Positions 25,741-33,715 are shown, counted from the first letter of the stretch. The stretch is DNA of 64,000 bases from Palsa-504 sp963808615 (GCA_963808615.1 CAWEGV010000006.1:62001-126000); one strand, 5' to 3'. Numbers and translations are program-made. The notes: generated from the letters alone by a model not told the origin.

Positions 25741-26520
25741 TCACTGGCGTAGCCGGCCGAGGGCCGTGCTGGCCCGCCGCTGCCGTGACTCGGCCCGGTA
25801 GGCCTGCCGCCTGGCCTCGGCGAGCTGCTTGCGGGCCTGGGCCAGCTCGGTTTCCAGTCGCCGGACCGTGTCCTCCAGCTGCTGCTCCTCCGCGGTGGCG
25901 GCGTGAAGGGCACGGTCGGCTTCAGCCACGTCCCGTTCGGCCTCAATGATCTTCTCGCGGTGACGGCGTTCCCGCTCGGCACCAGGCTCAGCCGGAGCGG
26001 GTTTGGTGGTTTTCGCGGGTTTGTGGGACGGGGCCGGAGTGGCGGGGCTGCCGCCGGTGTTCAGGCCGAAGCCGGCCCAGTGCGCGGCCCGGACCAGGGT
26101 GCCCAGGTTCGCCGCCACCTCGGGGTCGGCGAGGGCCGCGTCGAAGGTGGCGGTCACCTCCTCGCGCAGCGCGGCGGGCGGTGCGGGAAGCTCGGCCAGG
26201 GCCTGCCGGGTGAGCTCGTCGACCAGCCGGGACCGGGCCGCGGACAGCTCGCGGATCCGGGCACCCTGCGGGGATCGTCCGGCGTCACGTAGCTCATCGG
26301 CCAGGGCGGCCAGCCGGGCGGTGACGTCGGGGTCGGCACGGACCAGGCGGTTCACGACCCAGGCCGACCGGGTCGGCTTGCGCAGCCCGGTGATCTGCTT
26401 GGCCGCGGCCGGGTCGCCCGCGGCCCGCGCCTGGTCGGCGAGGTCCTGGCGGCGGGCCATGAACTCGTCCGTGTCCAGCTGGTACAGCTCGGCCGTCGCA
26501 TCGGCCAGCAGGTCGGTCAC
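25741..26520 (-). CDS. Conserved actinobacterial coiled-coil protein of unknown function
   Basis: 259 aa from the GTG at 26520; TTG 26556 is in frame but less likely. Residues 1-130 are helical with QITGLRKPTRSAWVVNRLVRADP, a segment that recurs in unnamed actinobacterial proteins. A Pro/Lys/Thr-rich hinge follows (PATPAPSHKPAKTTKPAPAE), then a long charged coiled coil with heptads (AEERDVAEADRAL-like repeats, LETELAQARKQLAEARRQ) ending in an Arg-rich tail. No catalytic motif is seen. Divergent from the cupin gene, with 73 bp between starts. It may be a structural or nucleic-acid-binding protein. Confidence 0.7.
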   Translation of the reverse strand: MTDLLADATAELYQLDTDEFMARRQDLADQARAAGDPAAAKQITGLRKPTRSAWVVNRLVRADPDVTARLAALADELRDAGRSPQGARIRELSAARSRLVDELTRQALAELPAPPAALREEVTATFDAALADPEVAANLGTLVRAAHWAGFGLNTGGSPATPAPSHKPAKTTKPAPAEPGAERERRHREKIIEAERDVAEADRALHAATAEEQQLEDTVRRLETELAQARKQLAEARRQAYRAESRQRRASTALGRLRQ

Positions 26521-26593
26521 GGTACCGATGATTCCCCGCTCGCTGGCTGGGATCAACGACGCTCGCGGATATGGCCTGTGCTACACAGGTCAG

Positions 26594-27031
26594 ATGACCG
26601 ATATCGTGCCCGCCGGGCGCGGGCGGCTGTTCACCGCGCGGGGGAACGTGCTGGCGTTCAAGGCGGTCTCGGCGCAGACCGGCGGCGACTTCTCGCTCAT
26701 GGAGCGCACCGTGCCGCCGGGCGCGCGGACCCCGCCGCCGCACCGGCACGTGAACTGCTCGGAGGCCTTCTTCGTGCTGGCGGGGACGGTCACGTTCTGG
26801 CTGGACGGCGCGGAGCTGACCGGCGGGTCCGGGGACTTCCTGCTGGTGCCGCGCGGTGCGGGGCATACGTTCGGCAATCGGAGCTCCGAGCCGGCCCGGC
26901 TGCTGGTGCTGCACGCCCCGGCCATGGACGCCTACTTCGCCGAGCTGCACCAGCTGTGGGCCGGGGAGCAGCCGCCGTCGCCGGAGGCCGAGCGCGAGCT
27001 GATGAGCAGGTACGGGATGGAGCCTGCCTGA
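26594..27031 (+). CDS. Cupin-domain protein
   Basis: 145 aa. The cupin 1 motif is PPHRHVNCSEAFFVLAGTVTFWLDG (His-x-His...Glu) and motif 2 is GDFLLVPRGAGHTFGNRSSEPARLLVLH with the distal His. These residues bind a divalent metal inside a double-stranded beta helix. The C-terminal ~30 residues (YFAELHQLWAGEQPPSPEAE) are helical, as in quercetinase-like single-domain cupins. A dioxygenase or isomerase activity is possible but not assignable. Confidence 0.85.
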   Translation: MTDIVPAGRGRLFTARGNVLAFKAVSAQTGGDFSLMERTVPPGARTPPPHRHVNCSEAFFVLAGTVTFWLDGAELTGGSGDFLLVPRGAGHTFGNRSSEPARLLVLHAPAMDAYFAELHQLWAGEQPPSPEAERELMSRYGMEPA

Positions 27032-27076
27032 GGCGGCGGCCGGAAATGTCGCCGGGCCGACGTAGGGTAGGGAGCT

Positions 27077-28054
27077 ATGGCACCTACCGCATCAGCCGAG
27101 GTTAGCCCGGACAAGCTCGAGGAGTACCGCAGGGAGCTGACCGGGTACTGCTACCGCATGCTGGGCTCGGGGTTCGAGGCCGACGACGCCGTGCAGGAGA
27201 CCATGGTGCGAGCCTGGCGCGCGGCGGACGGGTTCGAGGGGCGGTCCAGCGTGCGGTCCTGGCTGTACCGGATCGCCACCAACACCTGCCTGGACATGCT
27301 GCGCAGCAGGCAGCGCCGGGCGCTGCCGATGGACCTCGGGCCGGCTTCGCCGCCCGTCGAGGCGCTGCTCGGCGACTGGCACCCGGACGACATCTGGATC
27401 TCCCCGATCGCCGACGACCGGGTGGTGCCCGAGCACGCCGACCCGGCCGAGGTGGCGGTGGCCCGCGACACGATCAGGCTGGCGTTCGTGACCGCGCTGC
27501 AGCACCTGCCGGCCAGACAGCGGGCCGCGCTGATCTTGTGCGAGGTGCTGCGGATGCCCGCGGCCGAGGCCGCCACCACGCTCGGCACCAGCGTGCCCGC
27601 GGTCAACAGCGCGCTGCAGCGGGCCCGGGCCACGCTGGCCGCACTGCCCCCCGAGCAGCGGCCCGGCCCGCTGGACGCGGACCAGGCGGGCCTGCTGAAC
27701 AAGTACGTGGACGCGTTCCAGCGTTACGACATGGACCAGCTGGTCACCCTGCTGGCCGACGACGCGCTGATGACGATGCCGCCGTGGGCCATGTGGATCA
27801 GGGGGGCCGAGAACGTCTGCCGGTGGATGCAAGAGCCGACGCCGAGCCTGTGCCGGGACTCGATCATGCGGCCCGCCGGGCAGGTAAACGGCGTTCCGGC
27901 CTGGGCGCAGTACAAGCCCGATCCGGCCGGCGGGTATGCGCCCTGGGCGCTGCAGGTGCATGAGGTATCGGGCGGGCGGATCAGCCGGCTGACGTTCTTC
28001 ATCGAAACGGGGAAGATCTTCCCGTCTTTCGGGCTCCCGTCGCACCTGTCCTGA
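27077..28054 (+). CDS. SigG-type ECF sigma factor with SnoaL-like C-terminal domain
   Basis: 325 aa. Region 2: LTGYCYRMLGSGFEADDAVQ...WRAADGFEGRSSVRSWLYRIATN; region 4: LQHLPARQRAALILCEVLRM then AAEAATTLGTSVPAVNSALQRARATL. From ~residue 200 a SnoaL/NTF2-like domain follows (LLNKYVDAFQRYDMDQLVTL, DDALMTMPPWAMWIRG), typical of the SigG/SigJ-like ECF groups, where it modulates activity in place of a separate anti-sigma factor. No anti-sigma gene is adjacent. Confidence 0.9.
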   Translation: MAPTASAEVSPDKLEEYRRELTGYCYRMLGSGFEADDAVQETMVRAWRAADGFEGRSSVRSWLYRIATNTCLDMLRSRQRRALPMDLGPASPPVEALLGDWHPDDIWISPIADDRVVPEHADPAEVAVARDTIRLAFVTALQHLPARQRAALILCEVLRMPAAEAATTLGTSVPAVNSALQRARATLAALPPEQRPGPLDADQAGLLNKYVDAFQRYDMDQLVTLLADDALMTMPPWAMWIRGAENVCRWMQEPTPSLCRDSIMRPAGQVNGVPAWAQYKPDPAGGYAPWALQVHEVSGGRISRLTFFIETGKIFPSFGLPSHLS

Positions 28055-28139
28055 GCGCGTTTGCCCCGCGGCAGCGGGCGGGCAATGATTTCCCGGATTC
28101 CTGGACCTGGGGCCTGCGGGCCGTCGACGATTGACTCTT

Positions 28140-29639
28140 GTGAGCATTGATCTTTCTGGTGTCGGTCAGCCCGGGTTCGTGTTCCGTTACGGCCTGAGCG
28201 GAGCGGAGCGGGAGGACGCGGCCTCGCGGGTCGCGGCCAGGATCCGCGATCTTGGCCTGCGGACCGTCCGGCTGGCGGTGGTCGACCAGCATGGCGTGCC
28301 GCGCGGCAAGATGCTGTCGCCATCGGCCGCGATCGCGGCCATGTCCGACGGGCTCGACTTCTCCGGGGCCATCTACAGCCTGGACACCGGCAACCAGGTG
28401 TTCGTGCCCGCCTTTGCCCGCGGCGGTGGCTTCGGCATCGAGGAGTTCACCGGGTTCCCTGACGTGGTGCTGGTGCCCGACCCGGCCACGTTCCGGGTGC
28501 TGCCCTGGGCGGACAGCACCGGGTGGATGCTGTGCGATGTCTACTTCGGCAACGGCCAGCCGATGCCGCTTGACGGGCGCGGCCTGCTGCGCCGGGTGCT
28601 CGGCTCGCTGGCCGAGGCAGGGTTCGACTTCCTGGCCGGGATCGAGGTCGAGTTCTGCATCATGGTGCGGCCGCCCGAGGTGCTCGCGCCTGAGAACGCC
28701 GGGTTCACTCCCCCGCCGCCGCCGGTCAGCGTGTTCGAGCGCGGCTACCAGTACCTGTCCGAGGTCCGGCTGGACAGCATGGGCGACACGCTGGAGGCGA
28801 TCCGCGACGCCCTGGACGGGGTGGGCCTGCTGCCGCGGTCGATGGAGGACGAGTGGGGGCCCGGGCAGCTCGAGTTCAGCTTCAGCCCGCTGCCCGGACT
28901 GGCGGCGGCCGATGCCGCCGTGTTGTTCCGCTCGGCGGTCAAGCAGGTCTGCCAGCGGCGCGGGCTGCTGGCCACGTTCATGTGCCGGCCCGCACTGCCG
29001 AACTTCTTCTCCTCCGGCTGGCACCTGCATCAGTCGCTGCTCACCCGGCTGGACGGCTCGAACGCGTTCGCCAGCTCGGACGCACCGCTGTCCGATGTGG
29101 GCCGGAGGTACGTCGCCGGGCTGCTGGCGCACACGCCCCCGATGGCGGTGTTCGCGGCGCCGACCGTCAACGGCTACAAGCGGTTCCGGCCCTACTCGTT
29201 CGCGCCGGACCGGGTGTGCTGGGCGGTGGAGAACCGCGGCGCGCTGGTGCGGGTCCAGGGCTCGCCCGGGGACGCTAGCAGTCACGTGGAGATGCGGCTG
29301 GGCGAGCCGGCCGCCAACCCGTACCTGTACCTGGCGGCGAACATCGCCGCAGGGCTCGACGGGATCCGCCGCAGCCTGGACCCGCCTCCGCCGGTGTCGG
29401 CCGATCCGTACGCCATTGACGCGCCCATGCTGCCGGCATCGCTGGCCGAGGCGGTGACGGCACTTGATGCGGACGGGTTCTACCGGGAGGCGTTCGGCGA
29501 CACGCTGATTGACTACCTGGTGATGATGAAGCGCGCCGAGATCCGGCGGTACTCCGAGGCGCTCGCCTCCGCTTCGGAGGAATCGTCCGGCTCCGACGTC
29601 AGCGACTGGGAGATGCGGGAGTACTTCGAGTTCTTCTGA
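28140..29639 (+). CDS. Glutamine synthetase family protein (GlnA-like ligase)
   Basis: 499 aa from the GTG at 28140 (a TTG lies 9 nt upstream). An N-terminal beta-grasp domain precedes the catalytic domain. Metal and nucleotide residues are in FLAGIEVEFCI, DEWGPGQLEFSFSP, FFSSGWHLHQSL, and ENRGALVRVQG; ERGYQYL and NPYLYLAANIAAGLDGI follow. It lacks the adenylylation-loop sequence of GlnA1. In actinomycetes such paralogues are often gamma-glutamylamide or gamma-glutamylpolyamine ligases; the pot genes 8 kb away fit but do not show this. Confidence 0.85.
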   Translation: MSIDLSGVGQPGFVFRYGLSGAEREDAASRVAARIRDLGLRTVRLAVVDQHGVPRGKMLSPSAAIAAMSDGLDFSGAIYSLDTGNQVFVPAFARGGGFGIEEFTGFPDVVLVPDPATFRVLPWADSTGWMLCDVYFGNGQPMPLDGRGLLRRVLGSLAEAGFDFLAGIEVEFCIMVRPPEVLAPENAGFTPPPPPVSVFERGYQYLSEVRLDSMGDTLEAIRDALDGVGLLPRSMEDEWGPGQLEFSFSPLPGLAAADAAVLFRSAVKQVCQRRGLLATFMCRPALPNFFSSGWHLHQSLLTRLDGSNAFASSDAPLSDVGRRYVAGLLAHTPPMAVFAAPTVNGYKRFRPYSFAPDRVCWAVENRGALVRVQGSPGDASSHVEMRLGEPAANPYLYLAANIAAGLDGIRRSLDPPPPVSADPYAIDAPMLPASLAEAVTALDADGFYREAFGDTLIDYLVMMKRAEIRRYSEALASASEESSGSDVSDWEMREYFEFF

Positions 29640-29644
29640 GCTGC

Positions 29645-30496
29645 CTAGTGGCTGCTGAGGTCGACGGCGTACCAGGTCGTGGCGTCGGCGGGGACGGGCT
29701 GGAAGTCGTAGCGGAGGCCGTCGCGGCCGAGGGCCACCAAGCTGACCGACGAGGTTCCCCACACCCGGCCGTCCGGAAGTTCGCGGCGGACGACGATCGC
29801 GGCGGCGTCGGTGTCGGACAGCCCGTCTCCCTCGGCCAGCGTGAGCCAGTCCCCCCACGCGTCCTTGATGGTGGCGGCCGGGTAGGCCGAGGGGCGATGC
29901 GCGGCGAACTTCGGGCCGAAGTGCTCGGCCTTGGCCTTCGGGTCCGGTGGCGTCTGCGGGTCTAGTGGCGCCTGCGGGTCTGGTGGCGCCTGCGGGCCGG
30001 GTGGCGCTTGCTCGGTGTCCTCGCTGGCGTGCGGCGGGTACACGTGGCCGACGTTGGTAATAACGTGCGTGGCCGGATCCAGGCCTTCGAGGGTGGCACG
30101 CCTGCCGTCCCAGCTCAGCAGCCGCACGGCGGCCAGATCGGCGCAGATCAGGAAGAACGGGTCGTAACTGGCGAGGTGGCCCGGATTCCTGGACAACTCC
30201 CGCAGGGCTTGCGGGCCTTCGGTCGCCGCGCGCAGCGGGAGCTCGCCCCGGGATCTGCGCCGGCTGAGCGCGGCCTGCTCGCCGCGGGCGTTCAGGATGC
30301 AGCTGACCCGCGGGATGGCCGGGTGCACCGCGAGCCAGGTCCCGCCTGCTTCCTCGTCATACCCGCCGACCAGGGGTGATCCCGGCCAGTGCCGGGCCGG
30401 TGGCTGCCACGGGCGGCCGGTGAACTCATCGCGAAAGCCCATCAGCTCCACCGGCATCAGCTCAGCTGGCGCGAGGCTGACCACCACGGTGCACAC
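29645..30496 (-). CDS. NRDE (TANGO2-like) family protein
   Basis: 283 aa from the GTG at 30496, so the chain begins Met-Cys-Thr-Val-Val-Val, the typical NRDE start with Cys2. GFRDEFTGRPWQPPARHW gives the RDE element and PLVGGYDEEAGGTWLAV the following GGxD-GGTW motif. The family is related in fold to Ntn hydrolases; its substrate is unsettled. A Pro-rich insertion is coded by four 18-bp repeats at 29943-30014. It lies 160 bp downstream of the LeuRS gene on the same strand and could be read through from it. The convergent gene ends 5 bp away. Confidence 0.85.
   Translation of the reverse strand: MCTVVVSLAPAELMPVELMGFRDEFTGRPWQPPARHWPGSPLVGGYDEEAGGTWLAVHPAIPRVSCILNARGEQAALSRRRSRGELPLRAATEGPQALRELSRNPGHLASYDPFFLICADLAAVRLLSWDGRRATLEGLDPATHVITNVGHVYPPHASEDTEQAPPGPQAPPDPQAPLDPQTPPDPKAKAEHFGPKFAAHRPSAYPAATIKDAWGDWLTLAEGDGLSDTDAAAIVVRRELPDGRVWGTSSVSLVALGRDGLRYDFQPVPADATTWYAVDLSSH
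29943..30014. repeat. Four 18-bp tandem repeats inside the NRDE gene
   Basis: Units begin at 29943, 29961, 29979 and 29997; the consensus is TCTGGTGGCGCCTGCGGG, with the last unit most diverged. They code for a PPDPQA-type six-residue repeat in a loop of the NRDE protein. Copy number could vary between strains. Confidence 0.85.
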
Positions 30497-30656
30497 GCAC
30501 CGACCATAACCCCGATGAGAGACAATCGGTCTAGCACGCGCCGCAAGTACGGGCTTCTTCAATGACGCGTCATGGCGGATCCGGGTCGAGCCGGTGCACA
30601 CCGACTGGGACAGCCCGCACCGGCGTGAGGCCCTGAGCTAACTGACCGGCACGGTT
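30497..30656. other. 160-bp gap between LeuRS and NRDE genes
   Basis: No convincing gene. One plus-strand frame is open for about 40 codons and contains VEPVHTDWDSPHRREALS before its stop, but it has no usable start. It could be a decayed gene end or chance. No terminator-like hairpin was identified after the LeuRS stop. Confidence 0.4.
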
Positions 30657-32930
30657 TCAACGCAGGACCACGTTGACGATCTTGCCGGGGACGATGATCA
30701 GGCGAGCGACATCCTGACGCGGGTAGCCGGGGTGGCGGGCTAGCAGCTCGGCGATGTCCGCCTGGCCGGCTCCGGCCGGTACCTCGATGGTGAACCGCAG
30801 CTTGCCGTTGACCTGGACGGGCAGCGTGACGCGGTCCTCGGCGGCCAGCACGGGGTCGGCCTGCGGGAACGGCTCGTAGGCCAGGGAGGCGGAGTGCCCG
30901 AGCCGCTGCCACAGTTCCTCGGCCACGTGCGGGGCCAGCGGGGCCACCATCAGCACCAGCGGCTCGGCCAGGTCACGCGGCACGCGGACCAGCCTGGAAG
31001 CGTGCGCGGTCAGCTCGATGATCCGCGCGATCGCCGTATTGAAGCGCAGCGCGGCGAAATCCTCGCGCACCGTGGAAATCGTCCGGTGCAGGAGCCGCTC
31101 GGTGGCCTCGTCCATCGGCGGCGCGGCCGGCGGTGGCTCGGTGGCCTGCGGGCTTTCGGTGGCCCGCGGGCGCGGGGGTACCAGCGTGGCCCCGGTGTTC
31201 TCGTCGACGATCAGTCGCCACAGGCGCTGCAGGAACCGGTGCATGCCGATGATGTCATCGGTGTGCCACGGCCGGTCGCCGTCCAGCGGGCCCATCGCCA
31301 TCTCGTACAGCCGCAGCGTGTCGGCGCCGTAGGAATCGTAGATGTCATCCGGGCTGACGCCGTTCTTCAGGCTCTTGCCCATTTTCCCGGCCCGCCGGGT
31401 GACCAGCTGTCCGCGGTATTCCCAGTGGTCCGCCCGGCCCGTGACATCTGCAGCGGGCACGTACTGGCCACGGGAATCCATGAACGCGTCGGCCAGGATG
31501 TATCCCTGGTTGAACAGCCTCCCGAACGGCTCCGCGGTTTCCGTGACACCGTAATCGTGCAGGACCTTGTGCCAGAACCTCGCGTACAGCAGGTGCAGCA
31601 CGGCATGCTCCACACCGCCGACGTACAGGTCGACGCCGGCCGGCGGCATCCAGTAGTGCTCGGCCTCCGGGCTGACCAGGGCCGTTTCGTCGAACGGATC
31701 CAGGTAGCGCAGGTAATACCAGGAGGAGCCGGCCCACTGCGGCATCACGTTGAGCTCGCGGCGGTAGCGTCGAGGGCCATCGCCCAGGTCCAGCGTGATC
31801 TCCGTCCAGCCGGGCGCCCGGGACAGGGCAGGCACCGGATCGCTGGCATCGTCGGCCGGCACGGGCCGGAAGTCCGTCATCTCCGGCAGCGTCACGGGCA
31901 GCATCGCCTCGGGCAGCGCGATCGGGCGCGCCGGGTCGGCCGGGTCGTACACGATCGGGAACGGCTCGCCCCAGTACCGCTGCCGCGAGAACAGCCAGTC
32001 CTTCAGGTGGTACGGGCCGCCGCTGGGGCCGATCCAGTTCCGCTGGAGGCGCTTGATGTTATCCGGCCAGTCCACCACGTCCAGGTCGGCCAGCAGCCGC
32101 TCGGCGAACGCGGTGATGCGCAGCATCCACTGCCGCAGCGCCCTGCGGTAGACCGGGTAATTGCCCACGGCGCTCCGGCCCTCATCCATCACCTCCTCAT
32201 CGGCCAGCACCGTGCCCAGGCCCGGGCACCAGTTGACGACCACCTCTGCCAGGTAGGCCAGCCGGTGACCGTCGATGACGTCCCGTCGCTCACCGTCGGA
32301 CAGGTCCGTCCACGCCCGGCCGTCCGGGGTCGGCCGCCGGCCCGCGGCGAACTCGGCGACCAGGTCACCGACCGGCCGGGCGCGGCCTAGGGGGCCGGCG
32401 GCCTGGTCGTACCAGCTGTTGAATATCCGCAGGAAGATCCACTGGGTCCAGCGGTAGTAGGACGGGTCGCTGGTCAGGATCTCCCGCCTGCGGTCGTGGC
32501 CCAACCCCAGCCGCCGCAGCTGCCGGCGCATCACGGCCGCGTTCTGCCGCACGGTGACGGCCGGGTGCTGGCCGGTGTCGATCGCGTACTGCTCGGCGGG
32601 CAGCCCGAACGTGTCGAAACCGAACGGATGCAGCACATGATGACCGGTCATCCGCAGGTAGCGGCCGTATACGTCGGTGCCGATGTATCCCAGCGGGTGG
32701 CCCACATGCAGCCCGATACCACTGGGATAAGGGAAGAAGTCGAGCAGGTAGAACTTGGGCCGCCCGGCCACGCGCGCGAAGCCGTCCGAGAGCGCGGCAC
32801 CCGGGCCTTCCGGGCCGGGCGGGTTCGAGGACTGAAATGTGCCCTCGCGTTCCCAGCGCTCCTGCCACTTCAGCTCGATCTCGTTGGCCAGCCGTGCGTC
32901 GTACCTGAACGGCGGCGTACTGTCGTCCAC
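30657..32930 (-). CDS. leuS: Leucyl-tRNA synthetase lacking the CP1 editing domain
   Basis: 757 aa, far shorter than actinobacterial LeuRS (about 950). Class I signatures are present: HIGH as HVGH (75-78) in YPSGIGLHVGHPLGY, and KMSKS as KMGKS (516-520). VVNWCPGLGTVLADEEV and GNYPVYRRALRQWMLRIT are typical LeuRS sequence. At residues 298-320 the chain runs NWIGPSGGPYHLKDWLFSRQ: the usual ~190-residue CP1 hydrolytic domain that clears mischarged tRNA is replaced by about six residues. The anticodon-binding and C-terminal domains (LPVQVNGKLRFTIEVPAGAG, VPGKIVNVVLR) are retained. GGAGGAG SD before the start. A leader peptide and attenuator precede it. Probably an accessory, inducible synthetase; a normal leuS is expected elsewhere. 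Confidence 0.93.
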   Translation of the reverse strand: MDDSTPPFRYDARLANEIELKWQERWEREGTFQSSNPPGPEGPGAALSDGFARVAGRPKFYLLDFFPYPSGIGLHVGHPLGYIGTDVYGRYLRMTGHHVLHPFGFDTFGLPAEQYAIDTGQHPAVTVRQNAAVMRRQLRRLGLGHDRRREILTSDPSYYRWTQWIFLRIFNSWYDQAAGPLGRARPVGDLVAEFAAGRRPTPDGRAWTDLSDGERRDVIDGHRLAYLAEVVVNWCPGLGTVLADEEVMDEGRSAVGNYPVYRRALRQWMLRITAFAERLLADLDVVDWPDNIKRLQRNWIGPSGGPYHLKDWLFSRQRYWGEPFPIVYDPADPARPIALPEAMLPVTLPEMTDFRPVPADDASDPVPALSRAPGWTEITLDLGDGPRRYRRELNVMPQWAGSSWYYLRYLDPFDETALVSPEAEHYWMPPAGVDLYVGGVEHAVLHLLYARFWHKVLHDYGVTETAEPFGRLFNQGYILADAFMDSRGQYVPAADVTGRADHWEYRGQLVTRRAGKMGKSLKNGVSPDDIYDSYGADTLRLYEMAMGPLDGDRPWHTDDIIGMHRFLQRLWRLIVDENTGATLVPPRPRATESPQATEPPPAAPPMDEATERLLHRTISTVREDFAALRFNTAIARIIELTAHASRLVRVPRDLAEPLVLMVAPLAPHVAEELWQRLGHSASLAYEPFPQADPVLAAEDRVTLPVQVNGKLRFTIEVPAGAGQADIAELLARHPGYPRQDVARLIIVPGKIVNVVLR

Positions 32931-32957
32931 CGGCTCTCCTCCTTCTCGCCCGGGAAT

Positions 32958-32984
32958 GAAAAAGCCCCTCAGGCGTGAGGGGCT
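32958..32984 (-). terminator. Attenuator terminator in the LeuRS leader
   Basis: On the minus strand a perfect 9-bp stem (arms 32976-32984 and 32963-32971, loop of 4) of the form AGCCCCTCA...TGAGGGGCT is followed directly by a run of T, about 30 nt before the LeuRS start codon. An intrinsic terminator in front of a gene rather than behind it marks transcription attenuation. U tracts are rare in this window, so the run is notable. Confidence 0.85.
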
Positions 32985-33013
32985 GCCGCACTGACCGAAC
33001 GTGTCAGTGCGGC
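32985..33013 (-). promoter_or_regulatory. Leader hairpin overlapping the stop of the Leu-rich peptide
   Basis: A perfect 11-bp stem (GCCGCACTGAC pairing with GTCAGTGCGGC, loop of 7) abuts the terminator hairpin with no gap. Its 5' arm contains the last two codons and the stop of the leader peptide, so a ribosome reaching the stop would mask it, while a ribosome stalled on the leucine codons would leave it free. This is the layout of ribosome-mediated attenuators, though the exact antiterminator pairing was not resolved. Confidence 0.75.
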
Positions 33014-33045
33014 ATAACGAGAAGCAGGCGTGCTATCGGGGTCAT
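33004..33045 (-). CDS. Leucine leader peptide MTPIARLLLVMPH
   Basis: A 13-residue ORF whose codons 7-9 are CTG-CTT-CTC, three leucines in a row, lying between a promoter-like element and the two leader hairpins in front of LeuRS. Leader peptides rich in the cognate amino acid sense charged tRNA by ribosome stalling. The ATG overlaps the stop of the upstream Cys-rich protein gene (ATGA). It has no SD; a TACACT element ends six nt before the ATG, as expected for a leaderless transcript. CTTCTCG within its leucine codons is complementary to CGAGAAG just before the LeuRS SD. Confidence 0.8.
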   Translation of the reverse strand: MTPIARLLLVMPH

Positions 33046-33479
33046 GGCGGGAGTGTAACCGGCTGGCTAACGGACCTTCCAGTCATTTCCTGGTAGCTGG
33101 CTAACGCGGGTCTGTCGACGACGTCTGATCGGGCGCCCGGCCCAGCAACTCCACTCGCACTGGGGTCAGGCCTTTCACCTGGCCTTGGCTCCCCTGGTGG
33201 CGGGGAGCCCTCACGAGGGGCGGCCGAAGCCGATGGGGCCGCCGGGTTCGGCCCTAGGTGAGCACGCCTGGATGGGTGAGCGGTCCAGCGTTCGGTACAG
33301 GCCTTGGCGTCCTGGCAGTACCAGCGGATATCGGCACAGGCCTGGCCGCCATCGGGCACCATCAGCCCCGTCGGCAGCACGATGCCGCACAGGTAGCACC
33401 GAGCCGACGGCTGCGGAACGGCCCGGTCGTCACGTGGCGTGGCCCTGCCTGCGTCACCCCACGTGAAGGGACGGTTCAT
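33042..33479 (-). CDS. Small Cys-rich (zinc-knuckle-like) protein of unknown function
   Basis: 145 aa from the ATG at 33479, which overlaps the stop of a 24-codon upstream ORF; an in-frame ATG at 33542 is an alternative. Cysteines at 28, 31, 48, 55 and 61 (RCYLCGIVLPTG, GGQACADIRWYCQDAKAC) suggest a zinc site of the CxxC...C...C type. The C-terminal half is disordered Pro/Ser/Ala-rich. No enzymatic motif. Its stop overlaps the start of the leucine leader peptide, so it is the gene just upstream of the LeuRS attenuator. Function not recognised. Confidence 0.6.
   Translation of the reverse strand: MNRPFTWGDAGRATPRDDRAVPQPSARCYLCGIVLPTGLMVPDGGQACADIRWYCQDAKACTERWTAHPSRRAHLGPNPAAPSASAAPREGSPPPGEPRPGERPDPSASGVAGPGARSDVVDRPALASYQEMTGRSVSQPVTLPP
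33052..33057 (-). promoter_or_regulatory. -10-like TACACT for a leaderless leader transcript
   Basis: TACACT (minus strand) ends six bases before the ATG of the leader peptide, so initiation at the A of ATG would give a leaderless message. This is common in actinomycetes and in their amino-acid attenuators. No good -35 TTGACA was found. A GGAAGG and two copies of GTTAGCCAG lie upstream in the end of the preceding gene. Confidence 0.5.
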
Positions 33480-33550
33480 CGCACGACCGCCAGCGGTCCG
33501 GGCCCCCTGGTCAGGGGCCTCGGCAGAGCTGATGGGGCACATGCGGCCAT
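33476..33550 (-). CDS. 24-residue upstream ORF coupled to the Cys-rich protein
   Basis: It starts at the ATG at 33550 directly after GGGGAGGAACT, the best SD in the locus, and runs MAACAPSALPRPLTRGPG... to a TGA that overlaps the next ATG (ATGA at 33476-33479). Perfect SD plus overlap suggests a real coupling leader peptide. Otherwise the SD serves the in-frame ATG at 33542 and this ORF is incidental. Residue composition gives no function. Confidence 0.4.
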   Translation of the reverse strand: MAACAPSALPRPLTRGPGPLAVVR

Positions 33551-33715
33551 AGTTCCTCCCCGGGGCACACGGGCGCAGTCGCCGAAGGCTCGTTACTCCA
33601 AGTTAGCCACTCGGGCCCTGATGACTCAGGCAAAGCCGCAAAGTTCTTCACGGATCCGGCCGGCACGGATCCGGGTAGGGTGGCACGGGCGGCGAGGGCT
33701 GTGGAGGAACGGGCG

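Noticed and set aside
27999..29858. 619-codon minus-strand frame opposite the glutamine-synthetase-like gene
   Set aside because: Shadow of third-position GC bias; the plus-strand protein has all catalytic motifs.
30516..30640. Open plus-strand segment ending in VEPVHTDWDSPHRREALS
   Set aside because: Protein-like but lacks a start and any family match I can name.
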